This document shows positions 43,474-51,651 of a stretch of DNA of 64,000 bases, piece after piece. The position numbers and the translations under genes were made by a program. Below the pieces are notes generated by a model. The model worked only from the letters and a program-made list of their open reading frames with translations, made no database searches and was not told the origin of the DNA. Positions within the stretch are counted from its first letter, which is position 1. Every line of letters begins with the position of its first letter. This stretch comes from Streptomyces sp. NBC_00341 (GTDB lineage Bacteria > Actinomycetota > Actinomycetes > Streptomycetales > Streptomycetaceae), in NCBI RefSeq assembly GCF_041435055.1, contig NZ_CP108002.1, positions 5,146,001-5,210,000 of the forward strand. The letters are read 5' to 3'.

Positions 43474-43995
43474 ATGGACAGCGCAGAGTATGAGCGCAAG
43501 ATCGCATTCCGTTTCGCCGCTTTCGACCAGGACGGAAACGGATACATCGATCGCGCGGATTTCGACGCCGCCGCGGCCCGGCTGCTCACCGAGTTCGGCA
43601 CGAAGGCCCGCTGCGACAAGGGCCAGGCGCTCTACAGCGGGGCCGAGGCGTTCTGGCAGGGCATGGCGGGCATCGCGGACGTGGACGGGGACCAGCGCGT
43701 CAGCCGTGCGGAGTTCGTCGGCGGCGCGGTGAAACGGCTCCGCGACAACCCCGAGCGGTTCGCGGAGATCGCCCGCCCCTTCCTGCGCGCGGCGCTCGCC
43801 GTGGCCGCCCAGGGCGAGGACGGCGGAGCCGCGGTGCCGGCCGTGGAGCGGGCCCTACGGGTGCTCGGCGCGAGCCCGGACGCGGCGGCGTTCGGCGCGC
43901 AGAGCCTGGACGCGGACCACGACGGGCGGGTCGCGGAGGCGGACGCGGTGGCGGCGTTCTCCGCGTACTTCACGGTGATCGAGCCCGACGCGTAG
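43474..43995 (+). CDS. EF-hand calcium-binding protein (calerythrin-like)
   Basis: A 173-residue protein with three EF-hand loops: residues 18-29 (DQDGNGYIDRAD), 69-80 (DVDGDQRVSRAE) and 146-157 (DADHDGRVAEAD). Oxygen ligands are at positions 1, 3, 5 and 12 in the first two; the third ends in Asp instead of Glu, which weakens calcium binding. The second-site spacing suggests a hidden fourth hand, as in calerythrin. It is probably a cytosolic calcium buffer or sensor. The upstream 93 bases contain TGTCAC and GTGACA half-sites 17 bases apart. Confidence 0.9.
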   Translation: MDSAEYERKIAFRFAAFDQDGNGYIDRADFDAAAARLLTEFGTKARCDKGQALYSGAEAFWQGMAGIADVDGDQRVSRAEFVGGAVKRLRDNPERFAEIARPFLRAALAVAAQGEDGGAAVPAVERALRVLGASPDAAAFGAQSLDADHDGRVAEADAVAAFSAYFTVIEPDA

Positions 43996-44033
43996 CCCTC
44001 GGCCGGGCGGGCGCGCGGGATTTGGGTGCCCTC

Positions 44034-44496
44034 TTCCGGGGTGCGGGTTTTGTCCTCAATCGCCGGACGGGCTTGGGTGGTGCGGGTGCTCCGCCGGGTG
44101 CGGGGCCGCCTGTCCGGTGGGTGGGGGTTCGGGGTCCCTCCGGGGCGTCTCCTCAAACGACGAACGTGCGGGGGGTCCGTGAGGGACCCGGGTCTGTGTT
44201 CGTCGTTCTGCGGGGACTCCCCTGCACGCCCCCGAACCCTGCCGTCGCGCGTCTGCGGCAGTCGTATCGCCGGTGTTGTAGGCGCGAGTGATGCTGGGGT
44301 GGGGACGTGCAGGGGAGTCCCCGCAGGAAATGGCGTACGACCCGGGTCCCTTGCGTACCTGGGTGAACACGCCATTTTTGAGGAGACGCCCCGGAGGGGC
44401 ACCGCCCCCCACCCACCGGGGCAGGCGTACCCCGCGGGGTACCCGCACAAAATCAAGCCCGTCCGGCGATTGAGGACGGAACCCCGCGCCCCGGAC
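44034..44496. repeat. Large fold-back (nested inverted-repeat) element
   Basis: Five blocks on the left pair exactly with five on the right in nested order: 44052-44074 with 44455-44477 (23 bp), 44114-44127 with 44406-44419 (14 bp), 44140-44157 with 44377-44394 (18 bp), 44182-44193 with 44340-44351 (12 bp) and 44209-44228 with 44306-44325 (20 bp). The central loop is 44229-44305. Outer flanks also pair imperfectly. The whole gap between the EF-hand gene and the acyl-CoA synthetase is this element; I see no gene in it. Confidence 0.9.
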
Positions 44497-44506
44497 CGGG
44501 GGGGAG

Positions 44507-46042
44507 TTACGCGAACCGTTCCCGGAGCTGGTACTTCAGGACCTTGCGGAGCGTCTCGTTGCGGGGGAGGGCGTCCAGGACCTCCAGTTGTTCCGGGAGC
44601 TTGTGGACCGACAGGCCCTCGCCGCGGAGGTAGGCCGTCACCTCGGAGAGGGTGAGGGGCGCGGTGCCCGGCGGCTGTTCGAGCACCGCGCAGACGCGTT
44701 CGCCGCGCGATTCGTCCGGCAGGCCGATCACCGCCGCGTCGCCCACGCCGGGGTGGCGGGCGAGGAGGTCCTCTATCTCCTTGGCCGAGATGTTCTCGCC
44801 CTTGCGGATGATGATGTCCTTCAGCCGGCCGGTCAGGACGAGGTGGCCGCTCGGGCGGAGGTGGCCGACGTCGCCCGTGATCAGGAAGCCGTCCGCGTCG
44901 AACGGGTCCGTGGCGGCCAGGTAGCCCTGGCAGACGGCCTCGCCCCGTAGCCGTACCTCGCCGTCCGTGTCGTACGGCAGCGGTTTCCCGTCCTCGTCGG
45001 TGATCCGGATCTCCATGCCCTCGGGCGGGCGGCCCTCCGTTCCGGCCAGGTGTTCCACCGTGTCGTCGGGGGCGCCCATGGTGATCATGGGGACCTCGGT
45101 CATGCCGTAGCCGTGGGTGAGCTGGATGCCCATCTCGCGGACCACCGCGTGGTAGATCTCCGGGGGTTTCGGGGCGCCGCCGCCCGCGAGGAGTCGGAGG
45201 GTGGGGATGAGGGGGGCGGACGGGGCCTTGCGCTGTTCGGTCAGGAACATGGAGTAGAAGGCCGTGGAGCCGCCCGCGACCGTCACCCCGTGCCGCCGGT
45301 AGCCCGCCAGCGCGTCCGGCATGGCGAAGTGCTCGAACAGCACGGCGGGGAAGCCGTAGAGGAGGAGCATCACGGAGTAGTCCGGGCCCGCGACGTGGGC
45401 GAACGGGAAGGCCATCGAGCCGACGTCGTCCGCCGACAGGTGCAGCGCGTGGGCCAGGCAGGAACCGGCCGCGATCAGGCTGCGGTCGGTGTGCAGGACG
45501 CCCTTGGGGTCAGAGGTGGTGCCCGAGGTCCAGTAGATCCAGCGCACCGACGTGCCCTCGGCGGGGGGCGGCGGAAGGACCGCGGGGTCGCCGTCCGGGA
45601 GCGTCTCGTACGCCTCGAAGATCCGGGGCGGGTGCGCGAGGTCCGCCGAGAGGCGGGCGGCCATCGCCGCGTGGTCGAAGCCGCGCCAGGTGCCGGGCAC
45701 CGCGAAGAACTCGGCCTTCGACTCGCGCAGCGCGTAGCCCGTCTCGCGGTCCCGGTAGAAGGGGATGAGCGGGGTCTGCACCGCCCCGATCCGGGCCAGC
45801 GCGAAGGACAGCAGCGCCGTCTCCAGCCGGGTCGGCAGCTGCCAGGCGACGACGGTTCCGGGACGTACTCCCATGTCGTACAGGCCCGCCGCCACCCGCT
45901 CCGCGCGGGTGCGCAGCTCGCCGAAGGTGAGCGTGCGGTCGTCCTGGATCAGGAAGGGGCCCTCCGGCGTCAGGGCGGCCCGGCGTTGGATGAGCTCCCA
46001 GAAGGTGCCCGATGTTCCCAGGGCATGTGCGGTCTCGGTCAC
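44507..46042 (-). CDS. AMP-forming acyl-CoA synthetase (cyclohexanecarboxylate-CoA-ligase-like)
   Basis: A 511-residue ANL-superfamily ligase. The adenylation motif is IYWTSGTTSDPKGV near residue 168, with GYGMTEVP (substrate pocket/A5) and FLITGDVGHL (A7). The C-terminal region ends LPRNETLRKVLKYQLRE, where one of the lysines should be catalytic. It activates a carboxylic acid with ATP and CoA. Divergent from the amidohydrolase gene; each promoter carries the CTGACG-type palindrome. It is the probable entry step of the downstream acyl-CoA pathway. Confidence 0.9.
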   Translation of the reverse strand: MTETAHALGTSGTFWELIQRRAALTPEGPFLIQDDRTLTFGELRTRAERVAAGLYDMGVRPGTVVAWQLPTRLETALLSFALARIGAVQTPLIPFYRDRETGYALRESKAEFFAVPGTWRGFDHAAMAARLSADLAHPPRIFEAYETLPDGDPAVLPPPPAEGTSVRWIYWTSGTTSDPKGVLHTDRSLIAAGSCLAHALHLSADDVGSMAFPFAHVAGPDYSVMLLLYGFPAVLFEHFAMPDALAGYRRHGVTVAGGSTAFYSMFLTEQRKAPSAPLIPTLRLLAGGGAPKPPEIYHAVVREMGIQLTHGYGMTEVPMITMGAPDDTVEHLAGTEGRPPEGMEIRITDEDGKPLPYDTDGEVRLRGEAVCQGYLAATDPFDADGFLITGDVGHLRPSGHLVLTGRLKDIIIRKGENISAKEIEDLLARHPGVGDAAVIGLPDESRGERVCAVLEQPPGTAPLTLSEVTAYLRGEGLSVHKLPEQLEVLDALPRNETLRKVLKYQLRERFA

Positions 46043-46058
46043 GGCGAACCCCTCACAG

Positions 46059-46073
46059 CTGACGGGTAGTCAG
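46059..46073. promoter_or_regulatory. CTGACG-type palindrome, site 1
   Basis: CTGACGGGTAGTCAG lies 17 bases before the acyl-CoA synthetase start. One of four related sites in this cluster. Confidence 0.65.
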
Positions 46074-46146
46074 ATCGTGCGGAGAGCGTAGAGCGCTGCG
46101 CCTTGTCGGTCCAGGGGTGCGGGGCTAGCCTGAGGGCGACGTCAAT

Positions 46147-46161
46147 CTGACGGGTCATCAG
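46147..46161. promoter_or_regulatory. CTGACG-type palindrome, site 2
   Basis: CTGACGGGTCATCAG lies 26 bases before the amidohydrolase start and shares nine leading bases with site 1. Confidence 0.65.
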
Positions 46162-46186
46162 AAATGCGTGCGCCGAAGGGGACACC

Positions 46187-47380
46187 ATGACGGAACTGCC
46201 TCGGATCGTCAGCGTCGACGACCATGTGATCGAGCCGCCGCACCTGTTCTCGACCTGGCTGCCGGCCAAGTACCGCGAGCGCGGTCCGCAGCCGCTGACA
46301 GCGGGCATCGGTGAGCTGGAGTACACCGGCGGCAAGTACGTCATCACGATGGACCCGGACGGTCCGCCCACCGACTGGTGGATCTACGAGGACCTCAAGT
46401 TCCCGTACAAGCGGAACATCGCCGCCGTGGGGTTCGACCGCGACGACATGACGCTGGAGGGGATCACCCGGGCCGAGATGCGGCGTGGGTGCTGGGACCC
46501 GGTCGAGCGGCTGAAGGACATGGACCTCAACCACGTCGAGGCGAGCCTCTGCTTCCCCACCTTCCCGCGGTTCTGCGGGCAGACCTTCGCGGAGGCGCAC
46601 GACAAGGAGGTCGCGCTGGCGTGTGTGCGCGCCTACAACGACTGGATGGTCGAGGAGTGGTGCGGGGACAGCGGCGGCCGGCTGATCCCGCTGTGCATCA
46701 TCCCGCTCTGGGACATCGATCTCGCCGTCGCGGAGATCAGGCGGAACGCGGCGCGCGGGGTGCGGGCGGTCACCTTCTCGGAGATCCCGACCTATCTGGG
46801 GCTGCCGTCGATCCACACAGGGTACTGGGACCCGTTCTTCGCCGTCTGCCAGGAGACCGGCACGGTCGTGAACATGCACATCGGGTCCAGTTCGCAGATG
46901 CCCGCCGCCTCGCCCGACGCACCGCCCGCCGTCCAGGCCTCGCTGTCCTTCAACAACGCGATGGCCTCGATGATGGACTTCCTGTTCAGCGGGGTGCTGG
47001 TGAAGTTCCCGCAGCTCAAGCTCGCCTACAGCGAGGGGCAGATGGGCTGGATCCCGTACGCCCTGGAGCGCGCCGACGACGTCTGGGAGGAGCACCGGGC
47101 CTGGGGCGGGGTGCGCGATCTGATCCCCGAGCCGCCGTCCACGTACTACTACCGGCAGATGTTCTGCTGCTTCTTCCGCGACAAGCACGGTGTCGCCTCG
47201 CTCGATGTGGTGGGACGGGACAACGCGACGTTCGAGACGGACTATCCGCACGTCGACTCGACCTTCCCGCACACCAAGGAGGTCGCGCTCGACCACGTCA
47301 AGGGACTGGACGACGAGACCATCTACAAACTGATGCGCGGGAACGCGATCCGGATGCTCGGCCTCGACCTCGACAAGTAG
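46187..47380 (+). CDS. Amidohydrolase-2 family metal-dependent hydrolase
   Basis: A 397-residue TIM-barrel amidohydrolase of the ACMSD-like group. The N-terminal metal motif is SVDDHVIEPPHLF, a mid-barrel histidine is in NMHIGSSSQM and the late acid is in ETDYPHVDSTFP. Members decarboxylate or hydrolyse ring-derived or acyl intermediates. ATG at 46187 with AGGGG upstream. Followed by two acyl-CoA dehydrogenases with gaps of 11 and 7 bases, so they are an operon. The exact reaction is unknown. Confidence 0.88.
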   Translation: MTELPRIVSVDDHVIEPPHLFSTWLPAKYRERGPQPLTAGIGELEYTGGKYVITMDPDGPPTDWWIYEDLKFPYKRNIAAVGFDRDDMTLEGITRAEMRRGCWDPVERLKDMDLNHVEASLCFPTFPRFCGQTFAEAHDKEVALACVRAYNDWMVEEWCGDSGGRLIPLCIIPLWDIDLAVAEIRRNAARGVRAVTFSEIPTYLGLPSIHTGYWDPFFAVCQETGTVVNMHIGSSSQMPAASPDAPPAVQASLSFNNAMASMMDFLFSGVLVKFPQLKLAYSEGQMGWIPYALERADDVWEEHRAWGGVRDLIPEPPSTYYYRQMFCCFFRDKHGVASLDVVGRDNATFETDYPHVDSTFPHTKEVALDHVKGLDDETIYKLMRGNAIRMLGLDLDK

Positions 47381-47391
47381 GCGCGTGCGTC

Positions 47392-48549
47392 ATGGACCTC
47401 TCGTACACGGAGGAAGAGGAAGCCTTCCGGGCCCGGTTGAGGGAGTGGCTGGGCTCGGTGCTCCCCGGGCTGCCCGCGAAACCGGACCCCGGCGACTGGC
47501 CGGGGCGCAGGGCGTACGACGCCGGCTGGCAGCGGCTGCTGTACGACGCCGGGTACGCGGGTCTGCACTGGCCCGCCGACGCGGGCGGCCGGGGCGCCAC
47601 ACCGACTCAGCACCTGATCTTCCTGGAGGAGACGGAGCGGGCCGGGGCACCCTACGTCGGGGCCAACTTCGTCGGGCTGCTGCACGCCGGGCCCACCATC
47701 GCCGCCGAGGGCACCGCGGAGCAGCGGGCCCGCTGGCTGCCCCCGGTGCTGCGCGGCGACGAGATCTGGTGCCAGGGGTTCAGCGAGCCGGAGGCGGGCT
47801 CCGACCTGGCCTCGCTGCGGACCCGTGCGGTCCGTGACGGCGACGACTACGTGGTGAGCGGCAGCAAGATCTGGACCTCGCACGCGGAGGTCGCCGACTG
47901 GTGCGAGCTGTTGGTGCGGACGGATACGCAGGCGCCGAAGCACCGGGGCATCAGCTGGCTCGCCATGCGGATGGACGCCCCCGGCGTCACCGTCCGGCCG
48001 CTGCGCACGCTGGCCGGCTCCACGGAGTTCGCGGAGATGTTCCTCGACGAGGTCCGGGTGCCCGTCTCGCACCGCGTCGGGGCGGAGAACGACGGCTGGC
48101 GGGTCACCATGGTCACCCTCTCCTTCGAGCGGGGCACGGCGTTCGTGGGGGAGGTCGTCGCCTGCCGCCGGACGCTGGACGCGCTGGCCGCGGAGGCGCG
48201 CAGGAGCGGGCGGTGGGACGACGCGGTGCTGCGGCGGCGGCTGGGCAGGCTGAACGCCGAGTTCCGGGCGCTGTGGCGGCTCACCCAGTGGAACGTCAGC
48301 GAGGCGCAGGCCAGTGGCGGAGTCCCCGGGGTGGGCGGCTCGGTCTTCAAGCTGCGGTACTCGCACGCCCGCCAGGAGCTGTACGAGGCGGCGGCCGAGG
48401 TGCTCGGCGCGGGCGACGCCCTCGATCTGGACCGGGAGTGGGTGCTGGACCGGCTCTCCTCGCTCTCGTACACGATCGCGGCCGGTACCTCGCAGATCCA
48501 GCACAACATCGTCGCCGAGCGGATTCTCGGCCTGCCGAAGGGGCGGTGA
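47392..48549 (+). CDS. Acyl-CoA dehydrogenase, large subunit-like
   Basis: A 385-residue acyl-CoA dehydrogenase with CQGFSEPEAGSDLASL (residues about 127-142) and IWTSHAEVADWCELLVRT of the flavin site. Near the C-terminus the segment reads YTIAAGTSQIQHN, with alanine where the catalytic glutamate of YEGTSQIQ is expected. It starts 11 bases after the amidohydrolase stop and is followed after 7 bases by a shorter dehydrogenase. Such pairs form heteromeric enzymes in actinobacterial steroid and acid degradation, so the missing residue could be supplied by the partner. That pairing is inference. Confidence 0.9.
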   Translation: MDLSYTEEEEAFRARLREWLGSVLPGLPAKPDPGDWPGRRAYDAGWQRLLYDAGYAGLHWPADAGGRGATPTQHLIFLEETERAGAPYVGANFVGLLHAGPTIAAEGTAEQRARWLPPVLRGDEIWCQGFSEPEAGSDLASLRTRAVRDGDDYVVSGSKIWTSHAEVADWCELLVRTDTQAPKHRGISWLAMRMDAPGVTVRPLRTLAGSTEFAEMFLDEVRVPVSHRVGAENDGWRVTMVTLSFERGTAFVGEVVACRRTLDALAAEARRSGRWDDAVLRRRLGRLNAEFRALWRLTQWNVSEAQASGGVPGVGGSVFKLRYSHARQELYEAAAEVLGAGDALDLDREWVLDRLSSLSYTIAAGTSQIQHNIVAERILGLPKGR

Positions 48550-48556
48550 GCGGACA

Positions 48557-49504
48557 GTGGACTTCCAGCTCTCGGACGACCAGCGGGCCCTGCGGACGGG
48601 GATGCGGGAACTGCTCGCCGGGCGGTTCGACAGGGACCGGATGCGGGCCGCGCTGGACGGTGGCGGGGGAGTCGGTGGTGCGTTGTGGCTGGAGCTGGGC
48701 GCGGCCGGGCTCTTCGCGCTGCGGCTGCCGGAGACGGCGGGCGGCGTCGGGCTCGGGCTGCCTGAATCCGTACTGGTGTTCGATGAAGTGGGGCGGTGTC
48801 TGCTGCCCGGACCGCTGATCGCCACCCAGCTGGCCGCGGCAGCGGTGAAGGGCGCGGCGGAGGGCGAGGCGGTGGTGGCCCTGGCGGAGGCCGGGCGGCC
48901 GGTGGGGCACCTGGCGGCGGCCGACGCGCTGCTGGTCCTCGACGGGGACTCGGCCCGGGTGCTGAGCGGCGGGGCGCTGCGGCGGCTCGTGGGCGCGGCC
49001 GAGCCCGTACGGTCGCTCGACCCGGGCACCCCCCTGTGGCGGGTGCCCGGACTGGCCGGGTACGAGAGCGAGCCGCTGCCCGACGGGGCGCGGCTGCGCC
49101 GCGAGGGCGCCCTGCTGACCGCCGCCGAGCAGCTCGGCAGCGCCGCCCGCAGCCTGGAGGCGGCGGTTCAACACGCCGGTGAACGTGAACAGTTCGGGGC
49201 GCCCATCGGGTCCTTCCAGGCGGTCAAGCATCTGTGTGCCGGAATGCTGGTGCGCGCGGAGACGGCCCGTAGCGCCGTCTACGCGGCCGCCGTGACGGAG
49301 GACCCGGTGGAGATCGCCGGGGCCAAGCTGCTGGCCGACGAGGCGGCCGTCGGCAACGCCCGCGACTGCCTCCAGGTGCACGGCGGTATGGGCTTCACCT
49401 GGGAGGCGGATGTCCACCTGCATCTCAAGCGGGCCTGGCTGCGGGCCGGGCAGTGGCTGACGGCGGCGGACGCGGAGGAGGCGCTGGCCGCCGATCTGGG
49501 CTGA
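48557..49504 (+). CDS. Acyl-CoA dehydrogenase, short subunit-like
   Basis: A 315-residue, shortened acyl-CoA dehydrogenase. The N-terminal helical domain and the C-terminal domain (QHAGEREQFGAPIGSFQAVKH and CLQVHGGMGFTWEADVHLHLKRA, with positions split here) are present, while the middle beta-domain is reduced. The segment GFTWEADVH contains an acid that could act for a heterodimer. GTG start at 48557, 7 bases after the previous stop. Best explained as the partner of the preceding subunit, in the manner of FadE pairs. Confidence 0.88.
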   Translation: MDFQLSDDQRALRTGMRELLAGRFDRDRMRAALDGGGGVGGALWLELGAAGLFALRLPETAGGVGLGLPESVLVFDEVGRCLLPGPLIATQLAAAAVKGAAEGEAVVALAEAGRPVGHLAAADALLVLDGDSARVLSGGALRRLVGAAEPVRSLDPGTPLWRVPGLAGYESEPLPDGARLRREGALLTAAEQLGSAARSLEAAVQHAGEREQFGAPIGSFQAVKHLCAGMLVRAETARSAVYAAAVTEDPVEIAGAKLLADEAAVGNARDCLQVHGGMGFTWEADVHLHLKRAWLRAGQWLTAADAEEALAADLG

Positions 49505-49775
49505 TCCGGGGCGGCCGGACGCCCGCTGCGTGCGGGTGACGCGACGGACCCCTGAGGTTCACGCTGAGCAGTGACGCAGCGCAGTCGGTATGTGCCGATA
49601 CCGGCTTGTGTCCTTTGCGTGATTCGTCACGGGGTGGAGTCGGCGCCGGGCTCGGGTACGCTCCGTTGGATGCGAGTGGTTCTGGAACCTGGCGATCCGG
49701 ATGTGGCCTGTGCGGCTGCTCCGGTCCGCGAGAGGTGCCCTGCTCGTGATCCACGCAGAGGGGCCGGGCCTGCCG

Positions 49776-49789
49776 GGGAAACGTTTCCC
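49776..49789. promoter_or_regulatory. 14-bp palindrome GGGAAACGTTTCCC
   Basis: A perfect palindrome flanked by CCGG and CGGGG and followed by GGTTTTCG. It could be a regulator site or a weak terminator after the dehydrogenase operon. Confidence 0.4.
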
Positions 49790-49969
49790 GGGGTTTTCGT
49801 GGCCGCCGGGCGCCTCTGTTCGACTCTCCGCAACGTGCGTCGCACAGTATGCACCACGCGTACTCCTTCGCGCTGGAATATGCCCGAAGCGCTTGTTGCG
49901 GTGACTGTACGTCAACCATGCTGTCTCGTAAGGGAATCACGTTCCGTGACCCTGAGGAGGCGCGAGGCG

Positions 49970-49996
49970 ATGTGTCCGCCGGTTCGGATGGTGTGA
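49970..49996 (+). CDS. Leader mini-ORF in frame with the ATPase gene
   Basis: ATG at 49970, preceded by AGGAGG and GAGGCG, reads MCPPVRMV and stops at TGA 49994-49996. The following GTG at 50000 starts the ATPase in the same frame, so without the TGA both would be one protein. It has a better ribosome site than the ATPase start. It may couple translation or act as a leader; alternatively the ATPase start is simply downstream of a chance frame. Confidence 0.4.
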   Translation: MCPPVRMV

Positions 49997-49999
49997 GCG

Positions 50000-50569
50000 G
50001 TGCAGGTGCTTCAGGTTCAGCTGGAGGTCGGGGCCGACCCCGCGGAGGTCGGGCGGGCCCGCAGATGGGCGCGTTCGAGGCTGGTCGTGTCCGGGATAGG
50101 AGACGACGAACCACTGGCAGAGACGCTCATCCTGCTGATCTCGGAACTGGTGACCAACGCGGTCGTGCACACCGGCTGTCCGGCCGTGCTGCGCATGCTG
50201 TTCGGCTCGACGGGGGCGCCGGGTAACGCCGGGACCGTACGGGTCGAGGTGGCCGACACCAGCTGCCGTCCGCCGCAGCAGCGGCACGCGGAGGGCGAGG
50301 ACACCGGCGGCCGGGGCCTGGAGCTGGTCGACGGACTGGCCGACCGCTGGGGCTGGCAGCCGGAGGGCGCCGGCAAGCGCATCTGGTGCGAGGTGGACCG
50401 GGGTGTTCCGGTGATCCAGGTACAGATGCAGCCCTGCGCCCACGGAGCGGGTGCGCACGGTGCCGGGGCGTGCGGATCGGGCGGCTGCGACGCCGTCGGG
50501 CGCGATGCCGTCGGGCGCGAGCCGGGTGGAGCGTACGAGCCGTCGCACGCGGTCACCCATCGCGCATAG
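50000..50569 (+). CDS. ATP-binding anti-sigma-type (RsbW-like) protein
   Basis: A 189-residue protein with a HATPase_c fold. N-box LLISELVTNAVVHTG, G1 box VEVADTS and G2 box GGRGLELVDGLADRWGW are present. Such stand-alone histidine-kinase-like ATPases are abundant in streptomycetes and act as anti-sigma kinases. The C-terminus has a low-complexity His/Ala/Gly tail. GTG start at 50000, weak ribosome site, preceded by the mini-ORF. Convergent with the cyclase gene, with a hairpin between. Confidence 0.87.
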   Translation: MQVLQVQLEVGADPAEVGRARRWARSRLVVSGIGDDEPLAETLILLISELVTNAVVHTGCPAVLRMLFGSTGAPGNAGTVRVEVADTSCRPPQQRHAEGEDTGGRGLELVDGLADRWGWQPEGAGKRIWCEVDRGVPVIQVQMQPCAHGAGAHGAGACGSGGCDAVGRDAVGREPGGAYEPSHAVTHRA

Positions 50570-50592
50570 GTTCGCCGTCGACCGGTCCTGCC

Positions 50593-50615
50593 GGCGCGGG
50601 GTTTCGCCCCGCGCC
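50593..50615. terminator. Bidirectional hairpin between ATPase and cyclase genes
   Basis: GGCGCGGGG pairs with CCCCGCGCC around TTTCG, nine base pairs, in the 72-base gap of the convergent genes. Confidence 0.75.
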
Positions 50616-50641
50616 CGGCCCGGCGCCGTGGTGGCCGCTGC

Positions 50642-51568
50642 TCAGAGGATGGCGACCGGGGCCACCGGAGTGCCGGTGGCGCCGACGAAGGGTTCCGGCA
50701 TCGCGGAGAGCAGGAAGCCGTAGCGCTTCGACTCCGCACAGGCTGTGGACAACTGCTCCAGATTCCAGTTCTGGCCCTGGAGCATGCCCATCTCGACCAG
50801 ATCGAGCGCGTGCACGCCCAGCCACAGATCGTCGATCTCCGGCGGGAAGATCTCGAAGGTCAGCGTGTCATTGGCGACCGCGGCCACATCCCGGGCCCGG
50901 AACCACTCGGGCGTCCGGATCGAGAGCCCCGGTGACGGATAGCCGTACGCGTGTTTGTCCCCGGCCAGATAGACCTGCACCTGCCCGGTCCGTACGAGCA
51001 CGATGTCCCCGGACCGTACCCGCACCCCGGCCAGTTCCTCCGCCGCGTCCAGGTCCTCCGGGGTGACGGCGTGGTCGCCGGGCAGCCTGTCCACCCCGTG
51101 GGCGCGGGCCACATCGAGCAGCACCCCGCGCGAGACGATGTGCGGGGCCTTCTCGATGCCGCTGAACCTGGCTCCCTCGTGCGGGGTGATGCTGTCGGCC
51201 GGGCGGCCGTTGTAGATCTTCCCGGAGTGCGAGACGTGCGTGAGGGCGTCCCAGTGGGTGGCGGTCTGGAGGCTCAGGACCGCGGTGTCGTCGCTGGTGG
51301 CGACGGTGCCGGGGCCGAACAGCTCCTGGTTGATCTGGACCATGGTGTGCAGCGGGTTGATCCGTCCCTGGATCAGCCCGCTCTGCACGCCGTCCTGCTT
51401 GAGCGGCAGCGCGAGCGGCACCCGTCGCCCGGTGCGCACGGTGGCCACCGCCTCCCGGACGACCTCGTCGGTGATCAGGTTGAGCGTCCCGATCTCGTCG
51501 TCCGCGCCCCAGCGGCCCCAGTTGTTCACGCGCTTGGCGATGTCGTGGAACTCGTCCGGCAGTGACAT
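50642..51568 (-). CDS. Cyclase/kynurenine-formamidase-family hydrolase
   Basis: A 308-residue metal-dependent hydrolase of the cyclase family. The metal motif appears as THWDALTHVSH, and there is a second conserved block GVLLDVARAHG and RSGDIVLVRTG. Family members open or close rings or hydrolyse amides. Its promoter faces the SDR gene across 83 bases with the CTGACG-type palindrome, so it belongs to the same regulon. A role on a cyclic intermediate of the acyl-CoA pathway is an inference. Confidence 0.87.
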   Translation of the reverse strand: MSLPDEFHDIAKRVNNWGRWGADDEIGTLNLITDEVVREAVATVRTGRRVPLALPLKQDGVQSGLIQGRINPLHTMVQINQELFGPGTVATSDDTAVLSLQTATHWDALTHVSHSGKIYNGRPADSITPHEGARFSGIEKAPHIVSRGVLLDVARAHGVDRLPGDHAVTPEDLDAAEELAGVRVRSGDIVLVRTGQVQVYLAGDKHAYGYPSPGLSIRTPEWFRARDVAAVANDTLTFEIFPPEIDDLWLGVHALDLVEMGMLQGQNWNLEQLSTACAESKRYGFLLSAMPEPFVGATGTPVAPVAIL

Positions 51569-51614
51569 GGAGCCTCCTGGGGCTTGTGCCGGTGGACCTG
51601 ATGACCCATAGAAT

Positions 51615-51629
51615 CTAACGGTCCGTCAG
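51615..51629. promoter_or_regulatory. CTGACG-type palindrome, site 3
   Basis: CTAACGGTCCGTCAG lies between the cyclase and SDR starts, 46 bases from the first and 22 from the second. It has the same arms as sites 1, 2 and 4. Confidence 0.65.
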
Positions 51630-51651
51630 AAACCGCGGGAAGGGGCCGGGC

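Larger units (their letters stand above)
49505..49999. other. Intergenic region with palindrome and mini-ORF
   Basis: 495 bases. It contains a GGGAAACGTTTCCC palindrome at 49776-49789 followed by a TTTT run, and a nine-codon mini-ORF at 49970-49996 just before the ATPase gene. Longer open frames have weak third-position GC bias and are not convincing. Confidence 0.55.

Noticed and set aside
49669..49996. Small protein gene starting at ATG 49669
   Set aside because: Third-position GC is too low for this genome and the predicted protein has no features; only the mini-ORF at its end has a good ribosome site.
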